Source of the DNA: Massospora cicadina
Taxonomy: Eukaryota > Entomophthoromycota > Entomophthoromycetes > Entomophthorales > Entomophthoraceae
Direction: 5' to 3'
Assembly (NCBI GenBank): GCA_022478985.1
Contig: JAKSZP010009571.1
Location: 1 to 64,000 of the forward strand
Length of the DNA stretch: 64,000 nt
The notes beneath the pieces were generated by a model, which saw only the letters and a program-made list of their open reading frames with translations, ran no database searches and was not told where the DNA came from. Below, one piece after another: positions 10,501 to 20,948 of this stretch (positions are counted from its first letter, which is position 1; each line of letters begins with the position of its first letter). Both the position numbers and the translations under genes were made by a program.

Positions 10501-11332
10501 TGTAACGCACTGGCTCCTTCCAATGAGCCACAAATGAGTTGGGCAACAGGATCCATGTTAAAGACCATAGGGCTGACAGGACTCCTGATACTACTCTCCT
10601 GGTGCGCGTGCTACAAAATTGGACAAGCACCCCCTGGAAGACAGTTGCAAGTATACTTAACCCCAGCAACATGCCTTGACTCCAAGACAAGGTATAGAGG
10701 GAGGCAATAGCCCTCCCAAGCTCACTCTCAAAGTCCAATTCTTGTTGATTTAAGCCAAACATGGCTGCAGTTAGGCAATATCTTTAAAATAAACTCAAAT
10801 TATAAATATATGAATTTTAGGTTCTTTTATTTAATATTTAGCCAAGTTGATAGAAAACAGAACTGAGGAGCCTCCAGCTCCCAGTTCCTTCCCTATATAC
10901 CCATGCTAAAAGCTAAAATAAAATATAATATAAGCTTATGGTGCCATTGCCAATTTGAATGATGATTGGTGTAAACTTTACAGCAGGATCTCAGAATCTT
11001 TACTCAATGGTTCTGTGCCAGCTCTGATCCTCAATGGTTCCGCGCCAGTTCCATTTCGAATCCCAATCGAACTGCAAAACTCCCAAGCACCTGTTTCATT
11101 CCATTCTCAATACAAATCCAAATCGAATCTCAAAACTACCCATTTTACTCGTTTTCCGTTTTGTTCCAACTTGGACGCCCATCTTGCTCCTTGGCCTACT
11201 CCAAGCTCCAGCTCCTTAGGCGTCCTTGCCAGAACCAACGCCCCCTCCTCCTCCATACATACAGACACAGCCTGCCCTGTCTTACCAAAGATCAGGGCAA
11301 TGTGATGCTGAGGATAGACCTCAACTGTCACA
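10501..11332 (-). repeat. Element B 3' LTR
   Basis: 832 bp, TGTAACGC...GTCACA on the + strand. It contains an open minus-strand copy of the Gag start (from ATG at 10762) that lacks the one-base deletion present in the 5' LTR, and so preserves the ancestral frame better. Confidence 0.94.
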
Positions 11333-11342
11333 TCACCCCCCT
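11333..11342 (-). promoter_or_regulatory. Polypurine tract of element B
   Basis: AGGGGGGTGA on the coding strand directly abuts the 3' LTR start TGTGACAG. Confidence 0.75.
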
Positions 11343-11366
11343 AGACAGGAAGAACTCTTGGATTTT

Positions 11367-12362
11367 TTAAGGACATCGGGCACAATCCCTAGCTGACTGC
11401 CATGTGGACTCCTCAATAGGATGACCCACCCAACGTACCAAGAATGAACGATGTCCTTGCACCACTTTGGTGTCGAGAATCTCCTCAACTTCATACTCTT
11501 TGGCTCCTCCTCCAGCTGGAAATAAAGGAGAAGCCCTTTCAGGTGGCTGGCCAAAGAATGGCTTGAGCTGCGATACATGCAACACCGGATGGGCTCTTGA
11601 CCCTTCTGGGAGCTTCAGCTCAAATGCCACCTTGTTCACCGCCCTCACTACCTGGTATGGGCCCAACGCCACCGGCCCCAATTTCCGGCTCCTTACAGGC
11701 AAGGCATAGTTCTGAGCATTCACCAAGACCCAATCACCTCTCTTGAAAGCTCTACCTTCAGATCTATGCTGATCCGCCTTCCTCTTCTGAGCCGCGACCG
11801 CCACCGCCAAATTCTTCTTCAGGAGCTCCAGGGTGTCCTGGGTATCTTGTGACAGCTCATCTGCCGCTGGATTCCAACCTTGCTCCCTGGGCCCCATACC
11901 CTCTGGATGTTGGCCGTGATTTGCAAAAAACGGGGTCATACCCGTGGATGAATGCTTATGATTGTTATAAGCAAATTGAGCCAGCTTCACCCAATATACC
12001 CAGTCATCCTGACGCCCTGAGACATAGCACCTCAAATATTGCTCCAATATCTGATTTACTCTCTCAGTTTGGCCGTCTGACTGAGGATGGTATGCTGACA
12101 AATGACAAGCCTTGATCTTTAGATTCCCCAACATGTGGAGCCAAAATTTAGATGTAAATTGTGGACCACAATCCGACACAATCTCTTCAGGCACCCCATG
12201 TCTGGAGAAAACCTCATTTACAAAAATCTGTCCTGCCACCTTTGCAGAAATGGTTGACTGACAAGGGAAAAACTCTGCATATTTAGTCAGGCGATCCACC
12301 ACCACCATCAAGGCATCCATCCCCTGTGACTTGGGCAGTCCTGTGATGAAGTCCACACTCAC
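11367..12362 (-). pseudogene. Element B integrase catalytic domain and chromodomain
   Basis: The D-D-E residues are visible in SVDFITGLP (about 12355), IVSDCGPQF and QTERVNQILEQYLRCY. A GPY-type module (LGPVALGPYQVV) and LPEGSRAHPVLHVSQL follow. The chromodomain (YEVEEILDTKVV...FLVRWVGHPIEESTW) is at about 11510-11400. The upstream frame is interrupted by a TGA in place of an expected codon near 12378 and by a one-base difference in a G run near 12405. Unlike family A, the frame stops before the LTR. Confidence 0.9.
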
Positions 12363-12397
12363 TGAGGATCATGGCCTAGAAGGAATTTGAAGCGACT

Positions 12398-14011
12398 TCA
12401 ATTTCCCCCCAGTGCCACCCGTTGAGCCTTTGCCCTGGCGCAAACCACACAACGCGAAACATACTTCCACACCACCGCACCCACACCTCTCCACGAATAG
12501 TGACAGCAAACAAGATCTAACGTCTTCTCTTGACCGGGATGACCTGCCAGAGGATGGTCGTGATTAGCTGCCATTACCTCTTGTTGCAGACTCTTCACAG
12601 GGACCCAAATCCTTCCCTCATGGCATATGATACCACCCCAAACTGAGAATCCTGCATGCCCCCTGCTTGCCTCACCTTCTCCTGTCTCTTCTCTTATCCG
12701 TTGGCCCAGCTCACATCTTTGCTGTGCAGTCCAGATTCTTCCTGCCATTCCTTCTCTCCAGCCCTGGATCGTTGCAAACAGGTTCTGTGGCAACATCATG
12801 GATGTATTGAACTTCCTCAACTCCTCATCGGAAAACACCAGTCCAGAATCATGGCTCAATAAATCTGGCAAGATATTTTGTTTTCCCGGCTTGTATTCAA
12901 TCCGCAAGTCATATTGAACCAACTCTAAGTGCCACCGGGCCTGCCTCTGGTTCATCAGGCGTGGGGACTTATAGTATTCTAAGGCTCGATGGTCCGTTCA
13001 GATGACAACTGGGTGCCTGGCATACAATAGGTGGTGTTGCCACTCCCCTAAAGCTGCAACTATTGCCAAAAGTTCCTTAACATAAACTGGATAGTTGGTT
13101 TCAGCTGGTGCCATCTTCCAACTGAAGTAACAGACAGGATGTTCAACCCCATCCTTACCCTCCTGCAACAACACAGCTCCAAGTGCAAAATTTGACGCGT
13201 CTGTCTCTACCATGAATGGTTTGTTTGGGTCAGGGTGTGCCAAAACTGGGGCTGTCAGCAGACTCGTCTTCACTTGCTGAAATACCCTCTCCTCAGCCTC
13301 CCCCCAGGTGAACGGCACATCTCCCATTAGTCTTGTCAACGGCACAGCCCATTGGGCCAGATCCCTAGAAAACCTCCGCATGAAATTTACCACCCCCAAA
13401 AAGCTTTTCACTTCAGTCCTATTCCCAGGAACCTTCCATTCCCGCACCTCCCGCAACTTATCAGGACAGATCGCTATCCCTTCTTGGAGGACCACGTTCC
13501 CTAGGAAGGACACCAATTCCTTATTGAACTCGCACTTGGACGGCTTCAACTTCAAGCCCGCGTTCCTAACCACCTCTAACACACTTCTCACATCCCTCAC
13601 ATGGTCCTGTGCCGATCTGGAAAACACCAGGATGTCATCCATATAAGCAACACAACACCTACCCACTAAGTCCCCCAATACATGATCAATCATGCGCTGG
13701 AAAACTGCAGGGGCATTGCATAGCCCAAATGGCATAACCCTGTACTCAAAGTTTCCCAGATGACATTTCAATGCCGTATACCGCTGGTGCTCAGGGTGAA
13801 CAGGAATTTGATTGAAAGCGTCCACCAAATCCAATTTGGTGAACACCCCACACCCGGAGATCATGGGCAGAATGTTCTCCATGAGTGGCATTGGATAGGG
13901 GTCAGGTTCCGTCACCTCATTAAGGCGTTGGAAATCAACACAAGGACGTAACTCCCCCTGACTTGGGAACCAACAGGACTGGCGAAACCACTGGCGACTT
14001 GGAAGGCACAA
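12398..14011 (-). pseudogene. Element B reverse transcriptase, RNase H and integrase zinc-binding region
   Basis: RT motifs are in order: FTKLDLVDAFNQIPV, YRVMPFGLCNAPAVFQ, the catalytic YMDD (about 13640) and FLGNVV. RNase H follows with VETDASNFALGAVLLQEG and YPVYVKELLAIV. The part from 12955 carries the RNase H end and the integrase H2C2 finger (HPLAGHPG...CVVCARAKA). There is a stop at about 12965 and a frame change at about 13970 where the RT N-terminus joins. The catalytic residues remain intact. Confidence 0.92.
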
Positions 14012-14057
14012 TCAAACCCATATCCAGCATCTTATGGACATAATCCTCCAATGCCTC

Positions 14058-14929
14058 TCAGGCCCGTGGATTCAACGGATAGACTGGACAGCCCTTTGGT
14101 AACTCAGAGCCTTCCTTGAACTGGAATCCAAATGCAAAATCCCCTGTAGGCGAAAAAGGCGCATCACCTTTAGGCTCAAACACCTCCGCAAAATCCTGAT
14201 ACTCCCTCGGCAATCCTTCCACTGGCACACTTGAGGTGATTCCACCCATGTGCTTCACCAATGAACCTTGGGACTGAAACGTCCATTCACACGTCCCCTG
14301 ACCTCTAGGCGACAACAGAACCCTCTCTCTCTTCATATCAAACTGTGGGCAGAAATGGTGCCGCCATCTCATCCCCAGCACCACTGAATGTGGCAGGTGA
14401 GCTACAGCATGAAACTCCTCCCTGAATACCTCCGGGCCTTGCCTCAACAGGACCTTGGCCTGCACTCGCCATAACGCCGTTTTTTGGAGGTGTCTGCCAA
14501 CGTTACCCATCCATCCTTCTGTAATAACAATCCTGGGCTTCTTGCCCACTTCTCCTCAACATAATTTTCCCCAGCTCCAGTGTCAATCAAAGCTAGAACT
14601 TCACCGCAATCCCTTCCTTCATCCCCCACAAGCACATTGATGGGCAAAATCAGATAAGGATAAGATGAAGTAAGCGGTTTGTTTTGAGGTACCGGATTCA
14701 CTGGCTTCTTGCGAAAATTATAAGGAGCCTTTCTATTCTGAGCCTCAGGATCCTGAGCGGTAATCTCGATGGGAATCCCCTGTCTCCCGCACCTCAACCA
14801 TACCCTCAGGATTTCCTTGACTCTTCTTTCCTTCCTCCACATAGCTAAACCCCTTAGAACCATATATGGGCTCTGAACCTGCCCTTCTTCCACCACTCTG
14901 TCCTTGGAATCCCCCTGGGGGTCGCACAA
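14058..14929 (-). pseudogene. Element B aspartic protease and linker to RT
   Basis: The active-site signature LIDTGAGENYV lies at about 14590-14560, followed by VVLGMRW (the second flap/Ile-Leu-Gly region) and a linker into RT. The frame shifts in a run of six A near 14480, and a stop lies near 14057. The 14929 end of the frame overlaps the gag frame and is +1 relative to it. Whether that is programmed frameshifting or decay cannot be told here. Confidence 0.85.
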
Positions 14930-15916
14930 ATTCCTGATGGGCCCGTACCAAACTCAACTGTCGCTCTACCTGCAAGGCTAAACCCACCTCTTTCTCCAAC
15001 GTCGCTGCAGGTTTCACCGCCGCCATTGCCAATAATAAATCAGCTTGCAAGTTTTGGTGAAACATGCGCGGAAGCTGAGACTCAGGTGCCTTTGCTGCTC
15101 TTGCCAATGCGCGGAACATCTGGTCATACTCCTCCACTGACTTCTTCCCTTGACCACACTGCAGTAACGCCGCCCAGGCCGAATCCTGCGCCTCATCTGG
15201 ACATGCTGCACGGTCAATCCAATACAGACATTCCTCCACCGATATGGGTAACCTTGACTGCTCTTCTAAAAGTTCTCGCACCCAGTTTGACTGCTTTACT
15301 GGAAGTGCCAACAGAACCTGACTTAACTGCAAGGCAAACGAATCCTCTCCACCCGCTGCCTTTGTCAAACATTTCTGAAACTGAACCCAGCTAAACGTCT
15401 GGTGGATCAGTTCCAAGTCTTCCAATTTTAAAACTGTGGGAATTCTTCCTTTGTCCTTCCCAGGCCCTACCACTTTCCCACCATCCCGGGACACACACTC
15501 TAGAACCCAGTATAATTCATGAAGCAAAAAGGCGGTGGAGAATATCACCATCAAGAGTGTTGCAGTATGATTATACCACATTGGAAACACAACTTCTTCT
15601 GGAACCTCTTTTGCTTGCCACCACAACGACAGGAAAGTAAATGAGTTCTGTTTAATGTAACGCACTGGCTCCTTCCAATGAGCCACGAATGAGTTGGGCA
15701 ACAGGATCCGTGTTAAAGACCATAGGGCTGACAGGACTCCTGATACTACTCTCCTGGTGCGCGTGCTACAAAATTGGACAAGCACCCCCTGGAAGACAGT
15801 TGCAAGTATACTTAACCCCAGCAACATGCCTTGACTCCAAGACAAGGTATAGAGGAGGCAATAGCCCTCCCAAGCTCACTCTCAAAGTCCAATTCTTGTT
15901 GATTTAAGCCAAACAT
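14745..15916 (-). pseudogene. Element B Gag, starting inside the 5' LTR, with hydrophobic N-terminus
   Basis: The likely start is ATG 15916-15914 (context GCAGCCATGTT), 260 bp inside the 5' LTR. A one-base deletion near 15855 breaks the frame there, and it is open from 15845. Three hydrophobic stretches look membrane-spanning: GMLLGLSILATVFQGVLVQF, VVSGVLSALWSLTRILL and ATLLMVIFSTAFLLHELYWVL. They are followed by a capsid-like region (SVEEYDQMFRALARAAKAPE...MFHQNLQADLLLAMA). No CCHC knuckle is seen. The frame crosses the LTR edge and the putative primer-binding site at 15644-15653. Confidence 0.8.
15644..15653 (-). promoter_or_regulatory. Putative self-priming primer-binding site of element B
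   Basis: On the coding strand AAACAGAACT lies two bases after the 5' LTR end. It is exactly the complement of AGTTCTGTTT at 16018-16009 in the LTR, which sits about 30 bp downstream of a TATATA. No TGG-type tRNA complement is found next to the LTR. Confidence 0.65.
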
Positions 15917-16486
15917 GGCTGCAGTTAGGCAATATCTTTAAAATATACCCAAATTATAAACATATGAATTTTAGGTTCTTTTATTTAATATTTAGCCAAG
16001 TTGATAGAAAACAGAACTGAGGAGCCTCCAGTTCCTAGTTCCTTCCCTATATACCCATGCTAAAAGCTAAAATAAAATATAATATAAGCTTATGGTGCCA
16101 TTGCCAATTTGAATGATGATTGGTGTAAACTTTACAGCAGGATCGCGAAATCTTTACTCAATGGTTCTGTGCCAGTTCTGATCCTCAACGGTTCCACGCC
16201 AGTTCCATTTCGAATCCCAATTGAACCGCGAAACTCCCAAGCACCTGTTTCATTCCATTCTCGATTCAAATCCAAATCGAATCTCAAAACTACCCATTTT
16301 ACTCGTTTTCCGTTTTGTTCCAACTTGGACGCCCATCTTGCTCCTTGGCCTACTCCAAGCTCCAGCCCCTTAGGTGTCCTTGCCAGAACCAACGCCTCCT
16401 CCTCCTCCATACATACAGACACAGCCTGCCCTGTCTTACCAAAGATCAGGGCAATGTGATGCTGAGGATAGACCTCAACCGTCACA
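15656..16486 (-). repeat. Element B 5' LTR
   Basis: 831 bp with the same TG...CA ends as 10501-11332. It contains the putative promoter (TATATA at 16048-16053), the predicted RNA start/self-primer (16009-16018) and the start of the gag frame (15916). Confidence 0.94.
16048..16053 (-). promoter_or_regulatory. TATA box of element B LTR
   Basis: GGGTATATAGGG on the coding strand, about 30 bp upstream of the self-primer sequence, which fits a normal TATA-to-start spacing. Confidence 0.65.
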
Positions 16487-16615
16487 GAGGGGGAACCCAA
16501 ACATGAGAATGAAAGTAAATGAGACCTTCTTCTAAAGAATATAGGGAGTGTTTGGGACTCGAGTGAGTCAAGTGTTTGATCAACTCCACACCCTCAGGGC
16601 AGGCCATTTGACTGG

Positions 16616-17146
16616 CTAACACCTGGGCCAATAACAGATCGTTGGGTGACAATGTGGTGGAGGAAACAATGGAAGAGCGATTGACAGAATTTGAGTGGCA
16701 GGAATCATGGTAACGAGATCCTCTTCCTCAGGTTCTGAGGGACAGTGAGCGGGACTACGGCCTAGGAAATCAGGAAGGACATTTAGCGCACCTTTGACAA
16801 ATTCATATTTGAAGTTAAAACTGCACAGGTCCTGATAGGTTTGGGATTGCTGGTGTGCCAATTTTTGGGGTTTGTGAAAATACAAGAGAGCTTGGTGATC
16901 TGTGCAAACTGTTAACTCATGATGAGCACCCTGCAACAGGTACCACCAATGAGTTAATGCCCATGCAACAGCAGCCAGTTCCTTGTCATAAATGGCCCAG
17001 GACTGCTCCGTAGTGGTGAATTTTTGGGAGAAATAAGTGACCAGATGTTTGAGACCATTATGGTCCTGAAGCAGCACCGCGCCTACAGCTACTGACAAAG
17101 CATCACATGTGATGATATACAGTTTGGTAAAATCAGCATGTTTCAA
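16616..17146 (-). pseudogene. Family A RNase H
   Basis: The Ty3-type RNase H core is present: IITCDALSVAVGAVLLQD (first Asp), VTYFSQKFTTTEQSWAIYDKEL (Glu), VCTDHQALLYF (Asp). These are followed by the tether to integrase. The frame runs on into 16487, where element B interrupts pol. Confidence 0.9.
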
Positions 17147-17357
17147 ATGGGAGGAGACACAGATACTTCCTTTATTGATTTAAACGCCTGCTGGCATTTG
17201 GGGGTCCAACAAAATGGTACGTTTTTCCCTGTGAGGGGATGGAGTGGGGCGGCCAACTGGGAAAGTGTGAGGGAAAATTTCTTTAAGAAAATGATAGTAC
17301 CCAAGAAACTTCGAAGCTGCTTCTGTGTAGTTGGGGTTGGCCATTCTCAGATTGCAT

Positions 17358-18015
17358 CTAATTTGTTGGGGGGATGGTGACACCTTCTTTAAGTACAAAG
17401 TTTCTGAGAAATGTAACCTCTTCCTTGTAAAACTCGCACTTGGAAGCTTTGAGGAACAGGCCTGCTTTACACAAAGCAACCACCACTGCTTCTAAGTTGA
17501 TAGCATATTGTTCGGGAGTTGGGGAATGGACTAGGATATCATTGATATAAGCAATAGCGCAGGAGAACCGGAGATCCCCTAACGCATTATTGATCATTTG
17601 TTGAAATATAGCGGGAGCATTTTTCAGCCCAAAGGGCATTACACGAAATTGAAAAATGCCTCGCCTCATTAAGATTGCAGTCAGCCATTCTTGTCCTTCC
17701 ATCACTCAAATCTGATTGAAAGCGTTCACCAGATCCAATTAAAAAAACATGGGATTTGGTAATCACCTGACAGATTGTCTGTTCTAAGGGCAATGGGTAG
17801 GGATCTGTAACTGATATTTTGTTCAGGTGACCATAATCTACGCAAGGATGGAGTGATCCATCTGATTTTCTTGCAAATACGATAGGGGAGATGACGGGAG
17901 AGGTTTCTTTGAACAACCAGCCTTTTTTTAATATATCATCCAACCAGGTATTGAGTGTGGCCTCTTCCTCCGCTGTATGAGGATACAGCGGGCAGTTGAT
18001 GTTCAACAATTTCAA
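17358..18015 (-). pseudogene. Family A reverse transcriptase, catalytic motif mutated
   Basis: The N-terminal half reads GWLFKETSPVISPIVFARK and HPCVDYGHLNKI. The palm follows with FRVMPFGLKNAPAIFQQMI. The catalytic position reads AYINDIL instead of the family's Y-x-D-D (about 17537-17551), a single GAT to AAT change. A frame change near 17720-17750 interrupts the palm. Both lesions indicate a dead enzyme. Confidence 0.9.
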
Positions 18016-18098
18016 GGTTGTTCAAAATCCACAATCATACCTGGAATGTTTTGGCAGATGGTACACTTTTTCCATATTGAAGATTTCCTGATATTGCA

Positions 18099-18773
18099 TT
18101 AAGCTTTCAGGGATTTTGCTGGGATGCCCGCGGAGGTAAGTAAGGTAGTGATAGAGCTGGTTCCTTGTATTTTTTTGAGGGTGTTGATCAAAAAAAACTC
18201 TCCCTCTGAATCATCATTGGTAAATGACAATGTATTAGACTTTAAGTGAATCTTCACATGTTGTTGACGCCACCATCCCACACCCAAAATCACCAGGAAT
18301 ACCAGGTTTGGCATGGCCAAAAACTGATTGCAGAAGTTATATTGGTGGATTGAGAAGTGTAACGGCTGGTGAACAACATACAAAGACTGGTAAGCAGATG
18401 AGGCCACCATTACTGAGGCGCCCACATCCATTTCCAATTTTAATTGTTGTGCCAACTTGACGCTCATGAAGTTCCCTGCTGCTCCGGTATCCACCAGAGC
18501 TTTAAAGGATACATGATGAGGACTGACACTGATTCTCATAGGGACAAGGAAATAAGAAGAATTCTGTTTATTTGGAGATTCAGCTGACTCAAGAATGACT
18601 GAAGAGATAGTGGGTATGTCAAACCCAGGGTCAGGGTTTTTAGCTGGGGCGAAAATTGGGAGTACAAGTGTGGGAGAAATCATTTCTTCCATCTGGGCTT
18701 GAACAGAGTCATTCATAGTTGACTCCAGAAGTGGCAATTCAGACTCGGGGGTTATGGAGGGGTTGGGATCCAC
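18099..18773 (-). pseudogene. Family A aspartic protease region
   Basis: The signature FKALVDTGAAGNFM lies near 18490 in an otherwise open frame of about 225 codons. It follows gag in the -1 frame. The overlap between the gag stop (about 18782) and the last upstream stop in this frame is only a few codons and has no obvious slippery heptamer. Confidence 0.85.
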
Positions 18774-18781
18774 TTCAACAG

Positions 18782-19938
18782 CTACTCTAGATCAGGCGCA
18801 TCATCTACATCTTTGTTAGGAAATCCTATCATAAAGTTTCCCTTCTGATATGGGGAAACGTGGCGAGGTAACGCTTTGATAGTAGTTGCGGTGGCATATA
18901 TCTGATCCACTGATTCCTGAATGGTAGACCAGGCCACGTGGTGAGCGGAAACTGAATTCAAACTCGCTCTAAAGACTTCCTGAAGCATGTCGGTAGATAG
19001 GTCTGACGCGGAAGCCAGCTCACAAAAGGTGGAAATCAGAGAAGCCAAACTAGGGGCTTCAGCCATGTTTAGGAGTAGTCTGAGTAAGTGATTTGATTGG
19101 GACACATGGGGTTTTAGGGCAGCTGATACAGCAGCCAGCAGGGGAATAAGATCTTCTTTTTGTGAGGAAGAGTGTAAAAGACTTCTCACCCAATGGCGGG
19201 CATCTCCATCTACGGCGTCCAACAATGCAAGACTTTGTTGGGCATGAGATATTGCCAAAGCATTACTGAGTGCAATTGACATCCTCAAATGTACTTTGGC
19301 GAGAACATCAAGAACCTGATTTGCAATCTCTTGGGAGGGGATACTTGATCCTTTTCCTTGGTCAGAGGAAGTACAAGAAGATGCAGTCTGCACTTCTTGG
19401 GTGGCTTGAAGAAAGTTTCCCAAAATAGAGCAGATGCTTCTCCCAAAGTCAGAAAGTGACCAAACAAACAACAAACAACACAAAACTGATTGCACGTTCA
19501 TCTGGTAGAGGGTAACCACTGCAGCGCCCAATTTGAAAACCAAGGCGGAAATGGCTGGAGAAAATGGTTGGTCAATTATGTCATGGAAACGGCAGAAGAA
19601 GTTTAGACCAGTCTGCCAGTTGGGATGCGTGAGCATCCAGAAAGCAAGCAAGAATGCCAGTGGCATTACTGACTGTACAACTTGATATGGAGCTGGGAAA
19701 TAGGATACCATGAAATGGTGGCGGAATGTTAGGGTTAGAGTATCCTGATGGCAAACCACACTGAATAGACTTCAGACCCAGGGGTTCTAGTAACAGGGGT
19801 GGAAACTACTGGGATAGTTTCTGCGAGATTCTTGGTTGTTAAAACCATTTTGTTGGGGGTGGTAGAGAGGCGAATTTTCTCTTGTAGTTGGCAGACATAG
19901 GGCCATAAGATCCCTGTATATTGCTGCTGGAAGGTCAT
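18782..19938 (-). pseudogene. Family A Gag, starting inside the 5' LTR, with hydrophobic N-terminus
   Basis: The likely start is the ATG at 19938 (M-T-F-QQQYTGILWPYV), conserved in all three A LTRs just after a conserved TGA. A one-base deletion near 19745 breaks this copy; the 3' LTR copy (7734-7925) keeps the frame. Hydrophobic stretches VVQSVMPLAFLLAFWML and VQSVLCCLLFVW precede a helical capsid-like region. The frame crosses the LTR edge at 19579, and the primer-binding sequence encodes IIDQP. Function as Gag is inferred from position before the protease. Confidence 0.72.
19567..19577 (-). promoter_or_regulatory. Putative self-priming primer-binding site of element A
   Basis: AATTGACCAAC on the coding strand, one base beyond the 5' LTR, is an 11-nt perfect complement of GTTGGTCAATT at 20157-20147 inside the LTR. 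The latter lies about 26 bp downstream of TATTTAA. Tf1-type elements use an 11-nt complement of this kind. Confidence 0.68.
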
Positions 19939-20948
19939 GAGAACAGGGTTGTAGAGGCAAAAATTTCAGACTTGTTGAGCCCATTTGGCAATGGAGGGAA
20001 CCATGGTAACCAAGAGGATTGGTAAGGCCCACCCAGAGTGTGGAGCGGCGGACCACCAGGGAAATGCCATATGGAATGTGGTTGAAAGGAAAGAGATAAA
20101 AATTTGGGATTTTGATAAAATTTTTATTTGGGAAATAAAGTAAGAAAATTGACCAACAATCTTCTCAGTGCCTTGCAACTGATTAAATAGTGGTCAATTG
20201 GGTAGTTATAAGGCGTGGTCAGGATCCACAAAATTGGCCTAACTGGCAAATTGGTTGATAGTAGGGGTTTTATTCTTTGGGAACTGACATTGCAAAATTT
20301 GGTGGCAGGCCAAATCTCTGTCAGTTTGACCTCAAACGTCTGGACCAGGGGTCAATTATGTTTCTGACAGTTAGCATGATGGCGTTTGGCCCAATGAGCA
20401 ATGGGAATCCCCCAAGGCCATCCCATATAGGGATGGGACCATTTGGTTGGGAACGGGTTTGGGATGGCCAACCCGCCCACGCTTGGTCATTTAACCATTT
20501 GTTTGGTCAATAGTATCCCATTGGGTGCAATGCCTGAATTACTATCAGAGGACTTTGAACTCTCATCGATGGCGCCTGATATTTGTTCTACTGATTTTGG
20601 GGTCAAATTGGAACCATCAGGTGATCCAGCCAATATCTCATTCTTCATACTTTTACAGCCATTCAAATTTTGGCCATCAGCCCGATTGCCACCCAAATTA
20701 GATCCAACCAATTTCAGTTTGATGATCTCAGCACAGATTTCACTAATTCCCCACAACAGTTCTGCTGAGGTGAGTGAGGGAATTGGGGGTGGGATCAAAG
20801 CAGATGGGCTGTCACCCATCAATTTTCAACTATGTGGGCGAGATTGCCCTGGGTGATGAGGGGTACCGCCATCCTCTTTGGTGTTTTCTTATTTGGGAAC
20901 AGAAAGATAGCTCAATTGAGAGCCAAAGGACACTCCCCGAGACTTACA
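19579..20948 (-). repeat. A2 5' LTR
   Basis: 1,370 bp, TGTCATGG...GACTTACA on the + strand, matching 7743-9113. It carries a TATA-like box (20183-20189), the predicted RNA start (about 20157), an 8-bp inverted repeat (20282-20289 / 20319-20326) enclosing a second 6-bp one, the gag start and the U3 copy of the Pol-tail peptide (20487-20822). Confidence 0.92.

Larger units (their letters stand above)
10501..16486 (-). mobile_element. Element B: complete chromodomain Ty3/gypsy retrotransposon, 5,986 bp, youngest in the nest
   Basis: The LTRs are 10501-11332 (3') and 15656-16486 (5'), with an exact GAGGG TSD. On the minus strand the order is gag, protease, RT-RNase H, integrase, chromodomain. 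By eye the LTRs differ at roughly 20-25 positions plus a one-base indel, many of them CpG versus TpG/CpA. Coding frames are long but broken by a few stops and by one-base indels, several in homopolymers. It is inserted in the pol gene of element A2. Confidence 0.95.
7743..20948 (-). mobile_element. Element A2: complete chromodomain Ty3/gypsy retrotransposon carrying a nested element B
   Basis: Read on the minus strand from the 5' LTR (19579-20948) to the 3' LTR (7743-9113), the order is gag, protease, RT, RNase H, integrase, chromodomain. Element B (10501-16486) sits between RNase H and integrase. Without B and its TSD copy the element is about 7.2 kb. An exact 5-bp TSD (ATAGT) flanks it. The coding frames carry several stops and frameshifts, and the RT active site reads YIND, so this copy is inactive. 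Confidence 0.92.

Noticed and set aside
11849..12115. + strand frames across element B (for example 11849-12115, 13308-13646, 15026-15394)
   Set aside because: They are shadows of the minus-strand gag-pol genes.
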